Assembly: GCA_034440635.1 (NCBI GenBank)
Contig: JAOTON010001597.1
Span: forward strand, 930,001 to 994,000
DNA length: 64,000 bases
Reading direction: 5' to 3'
DNA from: Lepas anatifera
Taxonomy: Eukaryota; Arthropoda; Thecostraca; Lepadidae
Each line of letters begins with the position of its first letter. The stretch's first letter is position 1. The notes under the pieces were generated by a model. That model searched no databases. It was not told where the DNA came from and worked only from the letters and a program-made list of their open reading frames with translations. Position numbers and translations under genes: made by a program. Shown here in pieces: positions 9,382-21,024 of the stretch.

Positions 9382-12300
9382 ATGACTAGGTGAGTGATAA
9401 AATAGAGTTTGTGGTACTGAACTGGAGTTGTATGGTAACCAGATCGATTAAGTGTTTGTATTAGGTTGAACGGCCTGTCGCTGCGGGGCCGACTCTGGAG
9501 ATACGAGGGGCGGCGCTGCTCCTGTTACCCACGGGGCGGTGAAACCGTTGTGCTCGGTCCCGTGGAGCGGGCGCGCCGCCAAACCAAGCGCGGTATGGAC
9601 GGGATGGCGCGCGGCGGGCTGTGTCGTGGCCTGTGCTTGCGGGCGGACCGGGGGCGCCTTTCGACCGGTGTGCCCTGGCGGCCGCGCGGGCTGGCGCCTG
9701 CAGCGCTCCTGTGCGCGGAGAGCGGTTCTGTGCGGTGCGGTGGGGTGCGGCGGCTGCGGCTGGTTGCGGGTGCGGTGCGGGCGGGTTGGCGTGTGAGCTG
9801 CGATTTGCCGATCTTGCTGGTCCCTGTCAAATCTAACGGAGTGTCGTATTGTATGTGAACTGCTTTTTATGTGTATGACTGCTCTGTTTTATGTCTGTGT
9901 ATGTCATCCCATTCTATGTCTATCTGCCGACATTTGTGGGCTCCCCGGCGTAATTTGGGCGCGCCGCGTCGGGGTGGCCATGTGTCTGCTCGGCCTGTCT
10001 GTCCTCCGGGACATGCCTCATACTGCTGTGTGCTGCTTCAATACATGTATGGATCTAAGATATTCATGGAACATGTGGAAGCTTGTTTGCACTTATATCT
10101 TCAACCCCGAAATGGTTTGTAATCACATTTTCTGGTCTACTTGTGCCGTAACAATTTCTGTTTGGGAACAGGGGAAGTGTTATAGTGTTCCATGAAGTCT
10201 GTTTCAATAGGGAGAAGAAAAACTAGAACTCCTGATTAGCCGATGAAATTCAAAATTTTATTTTCTACTTTGGTTCATGGCAAAATTCACACATAATGAT
10301 ATATCCACTTTGCCTGTGATCGATTTTTTATTGGTCAATAAAATCATATGCCAGGGAAGTCTGGGCTTCCAGATGACCCCAAGCGCAGCCACATTGCATA
10401 GCTTCTTGCACAATTATAAATGGCTCAGGTGAAGCCAGATAGTGTCCTAATAACATTTCAGGGGTCGCTGGCTCATATTTGCCCTCCTGTCCTCCAAACA
10501 TGGTTTAATGTCACGTGATATTCAGGTATTCCCTCGGGTCAGACCCATTTGTGTCGCAGGAGAGGAATGTTAAATTTATCCATATGATTATTGTGGCATA
10601 AAACTAGTCGATCAGTAATTTAAAGCCCAGGTACCTAGTGATTGATTATGAGTCTAATGCTCGGGTATGCACCCGATCAAGTAAATGTTGTTGATAGGGA
10701 GCCTGTAGTCCACTGTCGATGTCACTGGGGAACCCGACTTTCTTATGGCCAAGGGTTCCCGGGCACCTCTGCTTCTCCGTACCGTAGCCTCTTGGAACCT
10801 TTCTGACGGGCTATCACTTCTGATGGCCTGCCACTGTTAGAAACGTGAGTGTTTTCGCCAAAAAACATACGTGATGCTTTTATCTATCTTATCCGTCCGG
10901 TTTGATTAGACTGAGCGCTTCTCCTGTTCTAATTGTTGTCCCAAAAGTACGCGCACGAGTCGCCTGGGAAATTTCAAACGCAAACACGATAGGTGTTATA
11001 GTTTTTACTCCCTCTTTTCTTTTTTCAACCCAATTTCCTTTGTATTTTTTAACCCACTATCCATTTAAAAGGTAGGCAGTAGTGCCCTTCCGTACCCATG
11101 CGACCAAACTACAAATTTTCCAGTTGTAAATTTGGGACATGTATGTTAATATCTTACTTGAAGGTCGCACCACTCCCCGCTCCATTTGTTCTTTGCTTTA
11201 CAAATGAAAACAAAAGTTGTTTACTGAGTATTTCCAAGTCTCTCTCGAAAGAATAGTAGAACTAGTAACATTCGAGAGAAACTTGGGTATTCTAATGCTG
11301 GTATTAGTGGATTAAAGTTTTTCAGGGTTAAATAAGAACCTCATAAAAAGATAAAAAAACTGGTCAGTCAATGATTATGAGAAAATCAGGCAGCGAGATG
11401 AAAAGAATCACAAAAAAGAAAGTACTTGATAGCTTGATTTTTTACCTGAATCCATTTACTATTGTTCCCTCCTGGGATCGATACTGGTTCCTAAATGTTC
11501 TCTGATAATTTTCTTTAATGTATATTTCTGCAATGGAACCTCATCAAGATGTGGAAAAATCGGACATATTATCTGGTTCCACGCTTTTGGAGCTGAACAT
11601 GATAGTGAAAATTATCTGTAATTCGTTGTTGCTAAAGGAACATGAAAATGTTGTGCTAGGCGAGTGTTTGCAGGACTATGATATTGAAAGAGTGATGAGA
11701 TGGCAAATGGTAGTGATTGGCTCAAAAATTTTGATAAAATTATAATTTTCTGTTCAGTAATAATATCATTGAGTTTTAACAAGTTAAGTTCAACAAAAGT
11801 CCATTTGTAGGATAGTAAAAGGTTTCTTCAAAATTATTCGAACTGCCCTTTTTGAAGTTTCATTAGCTTATCTAAGTGCGTTTGATAATTGCTTCCCCAT
11901 ACAACTGCGCAGTAATTAAAGTATGGTAGCACAAGAATGTTATATAGACAGATAAGTTCTCGTGATTCTAAATAATATTTTGCTCTACTCATTATTCCCA
12001 GATTTCTACTGATCAGAGCTGCCATGTTGGCCACATGAGCATCCCATTTGAAATTATCATCTATCAGGATACCTAAATACTTAACCACTTTTCTTTTCTA
12101 TTTCTAGTATTGAAATCTTACGCCCAATTGCTCCGTGGCGTTTGTTGGGACGATGAGTGAAGCATAGGATTAGCAAACTGAATTAGACAGTGCCACCCCT
12201 GTAGCGCAGCTGGTAAAGCCGCCACACTTGGGTGTGGAAGGCCCCTGGATCAAGGCTGACCTGTGGCAGCCTTTTCCGCGGCCGCCTCCTACCCAGGAAA

Positions 12301-14132
12301 TAGCGGTATACTGGGGAGTGCACGCCGCAGCAGTGGAATCAATGCCGCGCCAACCGGCGTCCCTGTTTGTGGGTGCACGGGCCTGATCGGCCTTTAAAGT
12401 GATCCACCGGTCTGGTCTCCCGCCCGCGGCCCTCATGCGAGGGCTCGGCCTATGCCGGGCGCTGCGGCTTGGGGAGACTGAAGCAGCCTATGGCCCGCCG
12501 AATGCGGTGCCGCTGTCCCGCAAGGGTGCCGGCAAATGGATACTTCTGCTCTGTACATAGTGTGAGTGCGCTGTATGAATGAGACTAAGCTACTAAAACA
12601 AAATGTTCCCGAGAAGGGAACGCAAAAATATAAAAAAACTGAATTAGACATTGATTGTTTTTCGTTTATTTTTATTGCTTTTGTTCCAGTGAGGTCTGCC
12701 CCCATGAGCTTTTCATCTTCCGTTGAAGTAACCGTACCAATACCAAGTTTGAACTTCCTCGTCACTCCCAGTATTAACCCACTACCTGGGTGCAGGAGTC
12801 GAATTGAGCTTGGGGACGTCACCCAACACAATATCAAACAGCTGAAGCGGTTGAACCAGGTGGTGTTCCCCGTATCCTACAACGAGAAGTTCTACAAAGA
12901 TGTGCTGCATTCAGGAAAGCTGGCCAAACTAGGTGAGATAGCAGGCCTCTTCTCCCCTGCTGCTCTCTTTCAAACGTCGCTTGTTTTGTTGAATCTAGGG
13001 TACATATTTGGGGGTATTATTTTGCCTTTTGCACTTTGCTCATATATTTGCTAGACACCAAGGGAGGGAAGAACCTCTTATAGTACTCAACGATTAATAT
13101 TCACCTACCAAAGCTCTATAATTTTTATTTGTATCTGCTGTATCTGTATTGAATCACCAACAGGTCTTAAAACCCAATAACAGGTGAGGTCGGTAAATAG
13201 TAGGTGAAGTCAGTAGTTCTTTTTTTGTATTTGTTCTTGCCTGCGTGGTGTTGAGGTCTAGTTCACGGTCATAACATTGTTGAAAGAGGGTACATAAACT
13301 AATATATGGACGAGGAACACATTGGCAGTCCAAGAGATGGCCCGTTTTCACACAGCCAAGTGCGGCCCGCTGAGCTGGCAGTCACCTGTACCTCTTGTCC
13401 CGCGCCTGCAGCCTATTTCAACGACATCATGGTGGGCGCGGTGTGCTGCCGGGTGGACGTGATGGACGGACGCCGCAAGTTGTACATCATGACGCTGGGC
13501 TGTCTGGCGCCTTACCGCAACCTCGGCATCGGCACCAAGATGCTGGAGCACGTGCTGCAGTGTGTGGAACAGGACGGCAACCTGGACAGCATCTTCCTGT
13601 GAGTCGTCTGTTGCCGGGAGGCGGATAAGTGTCTCACAATAGCGATCACTGGTCGCTTGAGCTCATTAAATTAGATAGAATACTAAAAAAGATAGTTAAC
13701 TGATTTTTTTCTTGGTAAATTAATTCGGCAGTTTTCTCGGATTAGTGATGGTTTCATCTTACACATCCACATCTCATGTGCTCAGCGTATGGCTGGGGTG
13801 CTCAGTTTGCTGTATAATTGTTAAGTCCCGTGAACAGCCATCATTAGAAGGACAATCTTGTTACGAGTGGACTCGTGTAATCTCCCCTACACTGGGAAGT
13901 GTGTGATGTCGGTGGCGGGCCTTACATTTTCTGTTCGTCCGAGCCCGCCCTCACCCAACTGTGTTTCGGTTTCAGTCACGTTCAAGTCAACAATGAGAGC
14001 GCCATTAACTTTTACAAAAAGTTTGGCTTCGAGATCGTCTCCACGGAGGAGCATTACTACAAGCGAATAGAGCCAGCAAACGCGCACGTGCTGGCAAAAA
14101 CTTTGATCCGGCGGGAAAACGACACCAAGTGA
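9382..14132 (+). CDS. NAA50: N-alpha-acetyltransferase 50 (NAA50/San), 4 exons, 162 aa
   Basis: Exons are 9382-9389, 12796-12932, 13412-13598 and 13976-14132 (TGA). All introns are GT..AG, phases agree, and the total is 489 nt. The product is the GNAT-family catalytic subunit that acetylates the N-terminal methionine of nascent proteins with the NatA complex. In flies it is San, needed for sister-chromatid cohesion. Visible are SRIELGDVTQHNIKQLKRLN, the substrate loop VVFPVSYN, the catalytic Tyr in KLYIMTLG, the acetyl-CoA loop RNLGIG, the catalytic His in IFLHVQ, and the C-terminal EHYYKRIEP. Exon 1 supplies only Met-Thr and two bases of Arg. Its identity rests on the strong GTGAGT donor, the matching phase and the MTRS start known from fly San. 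Without it the ORF would lack a start. Intron 1 (3.4 kb) carries a SINE and a LINE scrap. Length is close to human NAA50 (169 aa). Confidence 0.9.
9466..9860. promoter_or_regulatory. CpG-rich stretch at the start of NAA50 intron 1
   Basis: This stretch is strongly GC- and CpG-rich compared with the AT-rich DNA on both sides, and begins about 75 bp after the proposed first donor site. Long open frames here on both strands are products of base composition. It probably marks the promoter-proximal region of NAA50; that role is inferred from position. Confidence 0.4.
9861..11833. other. NAA50 intron 1, no further gene
   Basis: AT-rich intronic DNA. Short open frames such as 11518-11745 have no recognisable domain, splice context or codon bias. 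Nothing else stands out. Confidence 0.5.
11834..12088 (-). pseudogene. LINE reverse-transcriptase C-terminal scrap
   Basis: An 84-codon minus-strand frame carries KYLGILIDDNFKWDAHV and the segment ICLYNILVLPYFNYCAVVWG, typical of the thumb region C-terminal to the catalytic box of CR1/Jockey-like LINE reverse transcriptases. The catalytic part is missing, so this is a 5'-truncated or eroded copy inside NAA50 intron 1. Confidence 0.7.
12190..12635 (+). mobile_element. tRNA-derived SINE with 15-bp target duplication
   Basis: The element lies between exact copies of AAACTGAATTAGACA at 12175-12189 and 12636-12650. Near its left end TAGCGCAGCTGGTAAAGC (from about 12200) fits a pol III A box, and GGATCAAGGC about 35 bp later is a degraded B box. 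The right end has an A-rich tail. These are the marks of LINE-mediated retroposition. The body is GC-rich and about 440 bp long, which is long for a SINE. It lies in NAA50 intron 1, about 160 bp upstream of exon 2. Confidence 0.75.
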
Positions 14133-17065
14133 GAGTGGTGTCAACTGCTGTATGCGATCACCGCCGATAGATGGCAATTGGGCTTTTCAGACTAAAACAA
14201 ATGGTAGTGCTGATTGAATAGGCAAAACATGGTGTTACAGTGACGACCAAGGAAACAGATATCCACAGTTTTTAATGATCAGAGTCCAGCTGGTGAATGT
14301 TCGGTGAAATCGAAGGTGCGATCCCGGGCAGCGGCGTGCGTCTCGGTGCCGCCAGTGGTTTCCGGATGGTGGGAGGGACTCGGCGGCCCGCCGATCCAGT
14401 GTCACGTGGGGAGTGTCGGGCCAGCCCTGTCCGAGGGTATCGCCCGGCCCGCGGTGGAAGCTGTCTGACTAAGTGCTAACAGTCCCGGCGTCAGGCACTG
14501 GCGTGCTGTGTCGGCTCCCCGCCCGGTCGTGGCTCAGCTCCCAGTGCCCGGACTGCGTGGGCGACGCTCTCCTCCTGTGGCGGCAGTGCAGTGAGTATGA
14601 TCAGGATGCAGGGCTGAGCCGCGCCGCCCGCGCTAGTTACCTCCCAGTTCCACGGGGAAGACGTGATTTCGGGTACGGGGAAGTGTCGCTGAGAAGCGCC
14701 GGCGGCGTCTGCTGGATGCTACCAGCCACAGAACTCAACTATTTGTCTTGCACAGACGAACAATTACATGCTTGTTATATTGAAATGTCTGTTTTGTTTT
14801 CATAAACTTCAACCAGTCAAACATGTCAGACTACCTCTGCTAGTGGTGGGTTCCAGTGAATGGTTTCCAACGGTGACTTTAGAGAGCTGTGGTGCTGTAC
14901 CTTCCTGAGAAAAATTAGCGGAGTTAACGCCTTTCTTGTCACTTGTTACAAACATGACTATCCGATGACATGCTTCGACTGACCAAGTCTGAGTCCCAAT
15001 TAACGTGCTCCTAGTGAAGAGTTTGCCAGGTAACATGCGCAAGCAATGCATGGACAATATTCGGCGACCTACCCGAGAGGAGGTTGCATCAGGGATTGGC
15101 AAAGGGGTATTGCCCTTCTGGCCCTAAGAGCCAACCGCTTTAAACAAAAGACCCCTCTCCCGTATATGTTGAGTGCATATAGGCAGGGGGCCGCCACGGA
15201 ATTTTCGCATGGGGGGGGACAGACCCGGGCTGGTGCTGACCGGGGAAGGCGAATTTTGAGCATATTCGGTAACTGACAGCATTAATGACCATTGAACCAA
15301 AAATTTTGGGGGACGTCCCCCCTGGTTGGCCAGCCGGAGGGACGCGTCCCCCGTCCCCTTGCTTTCGGCGCCCATGTATATAGGGGGCGCCGCGGACGCC
15401 CTTCATGGTCAGCCAAGCACATTTAAAATACCGAGATTTTTCGGTGCAGTTGTCTTGAAATAGACTTTGGATTATGGATCAGAAAAGGTGCCTTTTTCTA
15501 ACATTGTTTTTTTTTGGCAACTCGTTCGCTTTCAACCGCAGATCCGTGCTGGACTAATTATCTGCCCTTTGCCAATAGCGGTTGCCCGTATTGCAAGCTT
15601 ATTTGTGCTGCTTTCCCTGTAAAGCATTTGGAACACCCTTAATAACAGTCAAAACTAGCATGGGGATTGGAGATGGCAAGAGTGCCACGGCGAGGACAAG
15701 AAGACGCATGCCCTTTGGGCACTTTCAGTGCCCATAGGGCTTCTCCAGATGGTATATTATTACTATGTATATTATGTAGTTCTGCCTCCAGAGGCACAAC
15801 CACCCTGCCCATCCCATCTTTATGACATCTAGGTACCTTGCTGGATTTTAAAGAACGGGATGCTCGCGAGTAATTTGAGAAAGCCAAGAGGCGGGACTGT
15901 GCATCAGTGCCGCACTGCGCCCCGGCGTGGATGTTGTTGGAGCGCCTCAGAACATAACCTCGCCACTGACGGTCAATGTTCAACATGCTGTTGGTAAGAA
16001 ACTTTCCCCTCCACAACCGGACTCATCTAATCTGGGCTCATTGTGGGCTCCCGCTCTGGCTGGTTACACAATTCTCCCTTTCCTGGGAATTGTTTGGACG
16101 AAAACTGGGGCCAGGCCCCGCCCCCGCCCCCTTATTATAACGCGTATGTTAGAAGAACACCCCATCCAACTGCGGAGCAATGGGAGACTGGTGCAGGAGA
16201 ATAGCCGGACCACCAGGGGCGGGTGCAGGTTTCTTCACGGGGTGCGTGAATGTCAGGAGCCAAACTGTAAAACTAAAGACCTCTGGTGTAATGGGGTTTT
16301 AACCGTCGTTACAGTCTCGCATTGGAAATTCCCCATTTTCGTTATGGGTTCTTGATCCATACAAATTATAGGTATGTCCGTCGGTTATTTTTGGTGTCGC
16401 CTGTTCCTCTGCTCCTCCCCGCCAGTAAATTCCGAGGTATTGTCCCCTATATTGGTCGGATGAATGCACACAATGGAGAGCTTCACCTCCTCAGGCGTGG
16501 TGATTACCAGTTATATCGCATTTTCTGATTTGTTCCGCAATTTCGTAGGCTGCAATCGATCTTGAGCATCGTGGGAGCGTCCATTCTTTTGTCATGTGGG
16601 CGGGAGCTGGTGAGAGCCAACGTTTCAGTGGGTGTCCGGTACTGGATAAGTGGGGGGATGGGGTATCTGCGTCTCCTTTTGCGATGTGACTTACACCCAT
16701 GATACAGGGGCCAAAAAAGTTTTTGTGTGTCACCATTGCAAGTGTCAAACCATAGATGTGTCACCAGCCCAGGCTGCAAAATGTGGCACGGTTTGCGTTA
16801 GCAGGTTACCAATGGATACTCCTGGACCATCCTAGTTGCTGGAAAACGTTGCGATTTCAAATTACAGGACCCGATTTCGGCGATTTTGTTCTGTTCTTGA
16901 TCTGGAGAAAACATGTCGGCTTATTTTTTGTCACATTGTCCACCTTGGGCTGTCACCATTTAGAATGCCAAAATGGTAGGTTTTCGACCTCTGCCATGAT
17001 ATTCTCACGGTTGAATCCAACTAGGTTCTTCCGTGCCCTCGGCTATTATTATTACTTGCATCGAG
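14133..17065. other. Intergenic DNA between NAA50 and CEBPZOS
   Basis: No gene recognised. GC-rich patches at about 14300-14720 and 15170-15415 give open frames on both strands without domain content. The second patch contains runs such as GGGGGACGTCCCCCC and may be an undescribed repeat. Minus-strand frames at 15639-16016 and 16491-16779 are not recognisable. Confidence 0.4.
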
Positions 17066-17073
17066 GTCCACAG

Positions 17074-17294
17074 CATACACGGATCCAGGATTGCCGATCG
17101 GGGAGGTAGCACTTTTAACCGGCAAAATCTATTAGGTGGGCGCCAAATCCTATCGATGGGCGCCGACTTTTGCATCCTGGGGGTGGGAAGCGACATTTCG
17201 GGGCGCCATCGACCTTTCAGGGGCGTCGTGACCATTTCAGGCGGCGCCGAGGGTCGATTGGGGCACTAGCCCCTTGCCCCTGGATCCGCCTGTG
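17074..17294. mobile_element. hAT-like MITE (221 bp) with 8-bp target duplication
   Basis: The element is flanked by GTCCACAG at 17066-17073 and 17295-17302. Its terminal inverted repeats are CATACACGGATCCAGG and, on the other strand, CACAGGCGGATCCAGG. The interior shares GATTGCCGATCGGG and a CCTATCG..GGGCGCCGA block with the element at 53573-53884, so they belong to one family. There is no coding capacity. The 8-bp duplication indicates a hAT-type transposase. Confidence 0.8.
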
Positions 17295-17772
17295 GTCCAC
17301 AGTGCGTAATTTTAATTATGCGGTATGTGGTAGAGCCAGACGGTTCACTACTTGCGGACTCTAAATGGTAGCCGTAGATGTTTCTATAAAAAACGCCCAC
17401 CTCTGATTTTGTGTGTCTTCTTACAAGAAGGTACGGTAGCTTGACTTTCTGAACAGCAGGTCAGCGTGCTGATGTTTTGATTGATGGACCAGAGGCGTGA
17501 TTGATATATGGAGGTTTGCTGGAGGTTCTATGATATACTATTTGGAGAACCCTGGCAACAAGCCACCTCACCACTTTTCTCCAGCAATCCAAATATGCGC
17601 GACGGCGGCACATATGCAGTTGACGTCGGTACAGATGCCGTAATATAATGATATTGTTGTGCGAATGTGGATTTGAAGGTTATGTAATGTACATGGCTGA
17701 GAAGTAAGAATATTAACTAATTCCAAAGCGCTTATTTTACTTTCTCACGCTATAATCCTCAGGTATGCTGCC

Positions 17773-20624
17773 ATGCGGAGGAAACGACCAGCTGGGGGGA
17801 TTGATCTTCTGAAGTCTCGTGCCAAGAAAGCCGTAGGAATAATCCTGGCAGCCGAACTGGGGTTTGTTGCAGCTTCATATTTTCTGTTTAGGAAAATCAA
17901 CCGAGATCAAGGTGAGTATTTGATATAAATCATCACATTTAAACGTTTTCAACATTCCAATGTGGATACTTTGATCCAGCAGTTGGTCAGTCTGCAAAAG
18001 ATGTCATGCAACGTAAGGTGTTTGAGGCAGGCCAGGTCCTGCCCCAATTAGGTCAGAATTTTGTGGTTGCTGGGGCAAAGTCTTTTGAACTGAGCATATT
18101 AGTTTTCTGAATACAAATTTTATTTACTCTATTTTGAACAAGACCCCAAGAAATAAAATTTGCAGCTGACCCTTCTTGATTGTATGCACCTTGCATATCA
18201 TGTGGCATGACCCTCCATATACTGCAGATATGTTGTATTCAAGTGAGCTGCAACAATTCAAGAAGTTTATTTAAAGGTACATCTGGGAGGGTTTCCTGCA
18301 TGTCTGTTTGACATTGCACATTTATGCCTCCAAGGCACTATGAGGGGTGTATCAATATTATTCAGAATATTCCAAAGAGACAATCTTATTCAAATAGGGA
18401 ATGCTTTATTACTAAATTTGGCTTTATTGCTTAATTTTTACATTTAATGTTGAAAACTATTCAATCATTTAGAGCTCTATTCACATGTAAGCTCAATTAT
18501 AGGTATAAAGTACAGGCTACACTGCACACTTTTCCTTTTTTAATCACACTTTTCCACTTTCTACTCACGAGAAAGAAGTTCAAACCATTGAATTCCAATG
18601 GTGCAGCTACACTGTGAGTAAAAAGTAAAAAGTGAGAAAGTGAAAAAGTGAAAATGCAAAAAGCGTAGTTAAAAAGTGAAAAAGCGTGAGTAGAAAATGA
18701 AAAAATGGAAAAGTGAAAAGGTAAAAACGCAAAAACGTAGTTAGAAAGTGAAAAAGGGAAAATGTCAGAAGTTTAAATATTTGAACTTCACGGTGAATAT
18801 TTCGCTTTTGAACTCTCATTTGCAGTCCTTGCGCGACTGCGGCGAATCTTAGCAGCAGTGTGTGAAGGTGGGAGGGTTGGGTTTTTGTGAATGGGAGGTA
18901 TGTGCATAAATGGCTCGTTATTTACACGTTGATTGTGTGTGAACCACACAATATTGGGAAAACATTACGCTGTTATTTCATTGCCAAAATTTTCAAAGTG
19001 CCCTAGTGGGGCCCCTATGGGCCCCATGACTAAAATGATGGTTGGATTATCTTTGGAGGATAAAGATGATGCAAAAAACATATTTTTGTTTCTTTTGTGT
19101 CCTCTATGATCAGAAATAACTCTTTTTTTGTAATGAGTTAAGCGTGGACTGAATACGAATCCGTGCTGAATCTGTGCTGAACCTGTGCTGAACCTGTGCT
19201 AACTTCCGTTACATCATTGTGTATGTATCATTGCTTTGTGCGTCGATAAATGTTTACGAATTTAAAAACTTGGAAGCAAAGCCGAAAGTAAAAAAGCATA
19301 AAGTGGAAAAGTGAAAAAGTAGAAAGTGAAAAAGTAAAAAAGCAAAAAATGTAGTTAAAAAATGAAAAAGTGTGATTAAAAAATGAAAAAAGCAAAAAGT
19401 GAAAAAGTAAAAAGTGTGCAGTGTAGCCCGGCCTTAATAGGTATGTGTCTATCACTAACCCATGAATTTATTTTACTTTTTTTCTTTATTTTTCCCCTGA
19501 CCCCATTTTTCTTTTTTTCTACGAGGATTTCCACACACAGACACATTATGCAGGATGCAGATGCATCACTGGTCTTGACACATACTGTGAAACTGTGGAG
19601 TACTTGAAACTGTGGAGTTATCGCATCTGTTCACCTCTACCCTGCCAGCGTTTTACCAGTCACCTGCTCGCTTTGTGTGTGATCAATTTTTAACATGTGT
19701 TATGAATACATGTATGGACTGAATAGGTGAGGGGCCGGGGTGGCTTAGTGGCTTCGTTGCCAGTCTACAGATCGGATAGCATGGATTAACGTGGGTTCAA
19801 TCCATATGACGGGAAACCACCTTCCGTGTCCGATCTGACCCGGTGGAGAGGATTCTTAAACACCCATGCCAATACTCCCTGTAATTGGGCAAGTGTGCCT
19901 GTTGGGAGTGGCCCTAATAAAATAAAATAAATAACAATACATTACAACCCCATAAACAGTGGTTGTGTTTTTACCATGAGGTTATAGGCAAAGCTTCGAC
20001 CTTCTGTCCAAAAGGGAGGCTGGCCAAAAGCCTTATTCAGGCACTGATCCAGGGATTCAATCAGAGGAGCGTGGCTATGGTCAGGGGCGACCACTAACCG
20101 GGTACACCCGGCTGGCCCAAGGGGGCACATCCCCTCGCACCCTAGATTTGCGCCTGCTATTTGTGCTCCTGGTCATCTCAGATGAGCAAAGGCCTTTTTT
20201 CTGGGTCTTCAGTTGCTATATCCAGGACACAATTTAGTGATAAATTGAATTATGCACGATATGGGTATGCATGGACCCAAGAGAGGATATTCCAGGCTGG
20301 GTATGAGACTATGACCATCATTTGACCTTATGGCTATGTAATGGGTCACTTTGAAATGTCAGACTAAACATGATTATTAAATTATATCAGCTCTATCTCA
20401 AATCACTGTGAAGTTCCGGGAAAGAAAAGTAGTGCTTATACGTGATGGCCCAGGCAAGATATTATAGTATTACAAAAGCCCTCTGTCTCTGCGCAGAGTT
20501 TCGGCATTATCTGCACGGCAGCTGGCCGAGTGTCCTGGGTGCCTACTACAGCTTCTGCAACACCATCGGAGAGGACCGCATCGAGCAGCAGGACCGCGAC
20601 ACCTGGCGCTCCCGTGCGCCCTGA
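17773..20624 (+). CDS. CEBPZOS: CEBPZOS-like mitochondrial single-pass membrane protein, 2 exons, 88 aa
   Basis: Exons are 17773-17911 (donor GTGAGT) and 20497-20624 (acceptor GCGCAG, stop TGA); phases agree (1/1) and the total is 267 nt. The protein has a basic N-terminus (MRRKRPAGG), then AKKAVGIILAAELGFVAAS as the single membrane segment, YFLFRKINRDQ, and an exon-2 part starting EFRHYLHGSWP and ending QQDRDTWRSRAP. The order of the hydrophobic segment, YFLF, the F-R-hydrophobic motif and the closing D-x-x-T-W matches human CEBPZOS, an 80-aa mitochondrial protein of poorly defined function. An acceptor (CTCAG ending at 17762) just before the ATG implies a 5' UTR intron. The 2.6-kb intron contains a hAT-like element and a SINE. 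The gene named after its antisense partner in mammals has no CEBPZ neighbour here. Confidence 0.8.
18507..19436. mobile_element. hAT-like non-autonomous element (930 bp) rich in AAAAGTGA repeats
   Basis: The exact duplication ATAGGTAT flanks it at 18499-18506 and 19437-19444. The inverted ends share GGCTACACTGCACACTTTT on the left with the complement of AAAAGTGTGCAGTGTAGCC on the right. Subterminal zones (about 18600-18760 and 19290-19425) are arrays of imperfect 7-9 bp units close to AAAAGTGA. There is no ORF. It sits in the CEBPZOS intron. Confidence 0.8.
19731..19935 (+). mobile_element. tRNA-related SINE
   Basis: TGGCTTAGTGGC at 19741-19752 fits a pol III A box, and GGGTTCAATCC at 19793-19803 is a near-perfect B box at tRNA-like spacing. 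The element ends in an AATAAAAT-type A/T-rich tail. No foldable anticodon arm or acceptor stem is evident, so it is a SINE and not a tRNA gene. I could not find a clear target duplication. It lies in the CEBPZOS intron. Confidence 0.6.
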
Positions 20625-21024
20625 TCCGCCTCACCTGAGCATTGAGCGCTGCTGCTCCCCAGGTGGGCGCCGCAGCGGCGTGAGAGGGAGCGGGTGGTTG
20701 TAGGTGAAAACAGTCATCCATTTATGTATACATAGCTACGATTGAGCACGATACAAATATTTAAAAGGCTTGGTTCGAGCAGGCTTTGTCGACACTTTTG
20801 TACTGATTGATACATTGCATTTTATTATATTTTTCTTCATCAGAACGGTCCAAAATTACACTTACGAACTTGCAGCAGCTGTCAGCAACAATGCTTATCA
20901 TTGTTTCCCATTTTCCGCCTCATTTAACCCTTAGCATGTGGCCCAAACTGTTCTCAGCAACGATGGCCCAAACTGTGAGAAACCATTTATGTTTCTCGCT
21001 ATCGATCGGTTTCAGACAGCGTCC

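Noticed and set aside
9466..9858. 130-codon GC-rich ORF
   Set aside because: Several frames on both strands are open, with Arg/Gly/Ala-rich composition typical of CpG-rich non-coding DNA.
12190..12260. tRNA gene
   Set aside because: Pol III box-like sequences are present, but there is no cloverleaf, the target duplications lie about 450 bp apart, and an A-rich tail marks a SINE. The same reasoning applies at 19731 and 56440.
18600..18800. Minus-strand Phe/Leu-rich ORF
   Set aside because: It is translated AAAAGTGA-type repeat of the hAT-like element.
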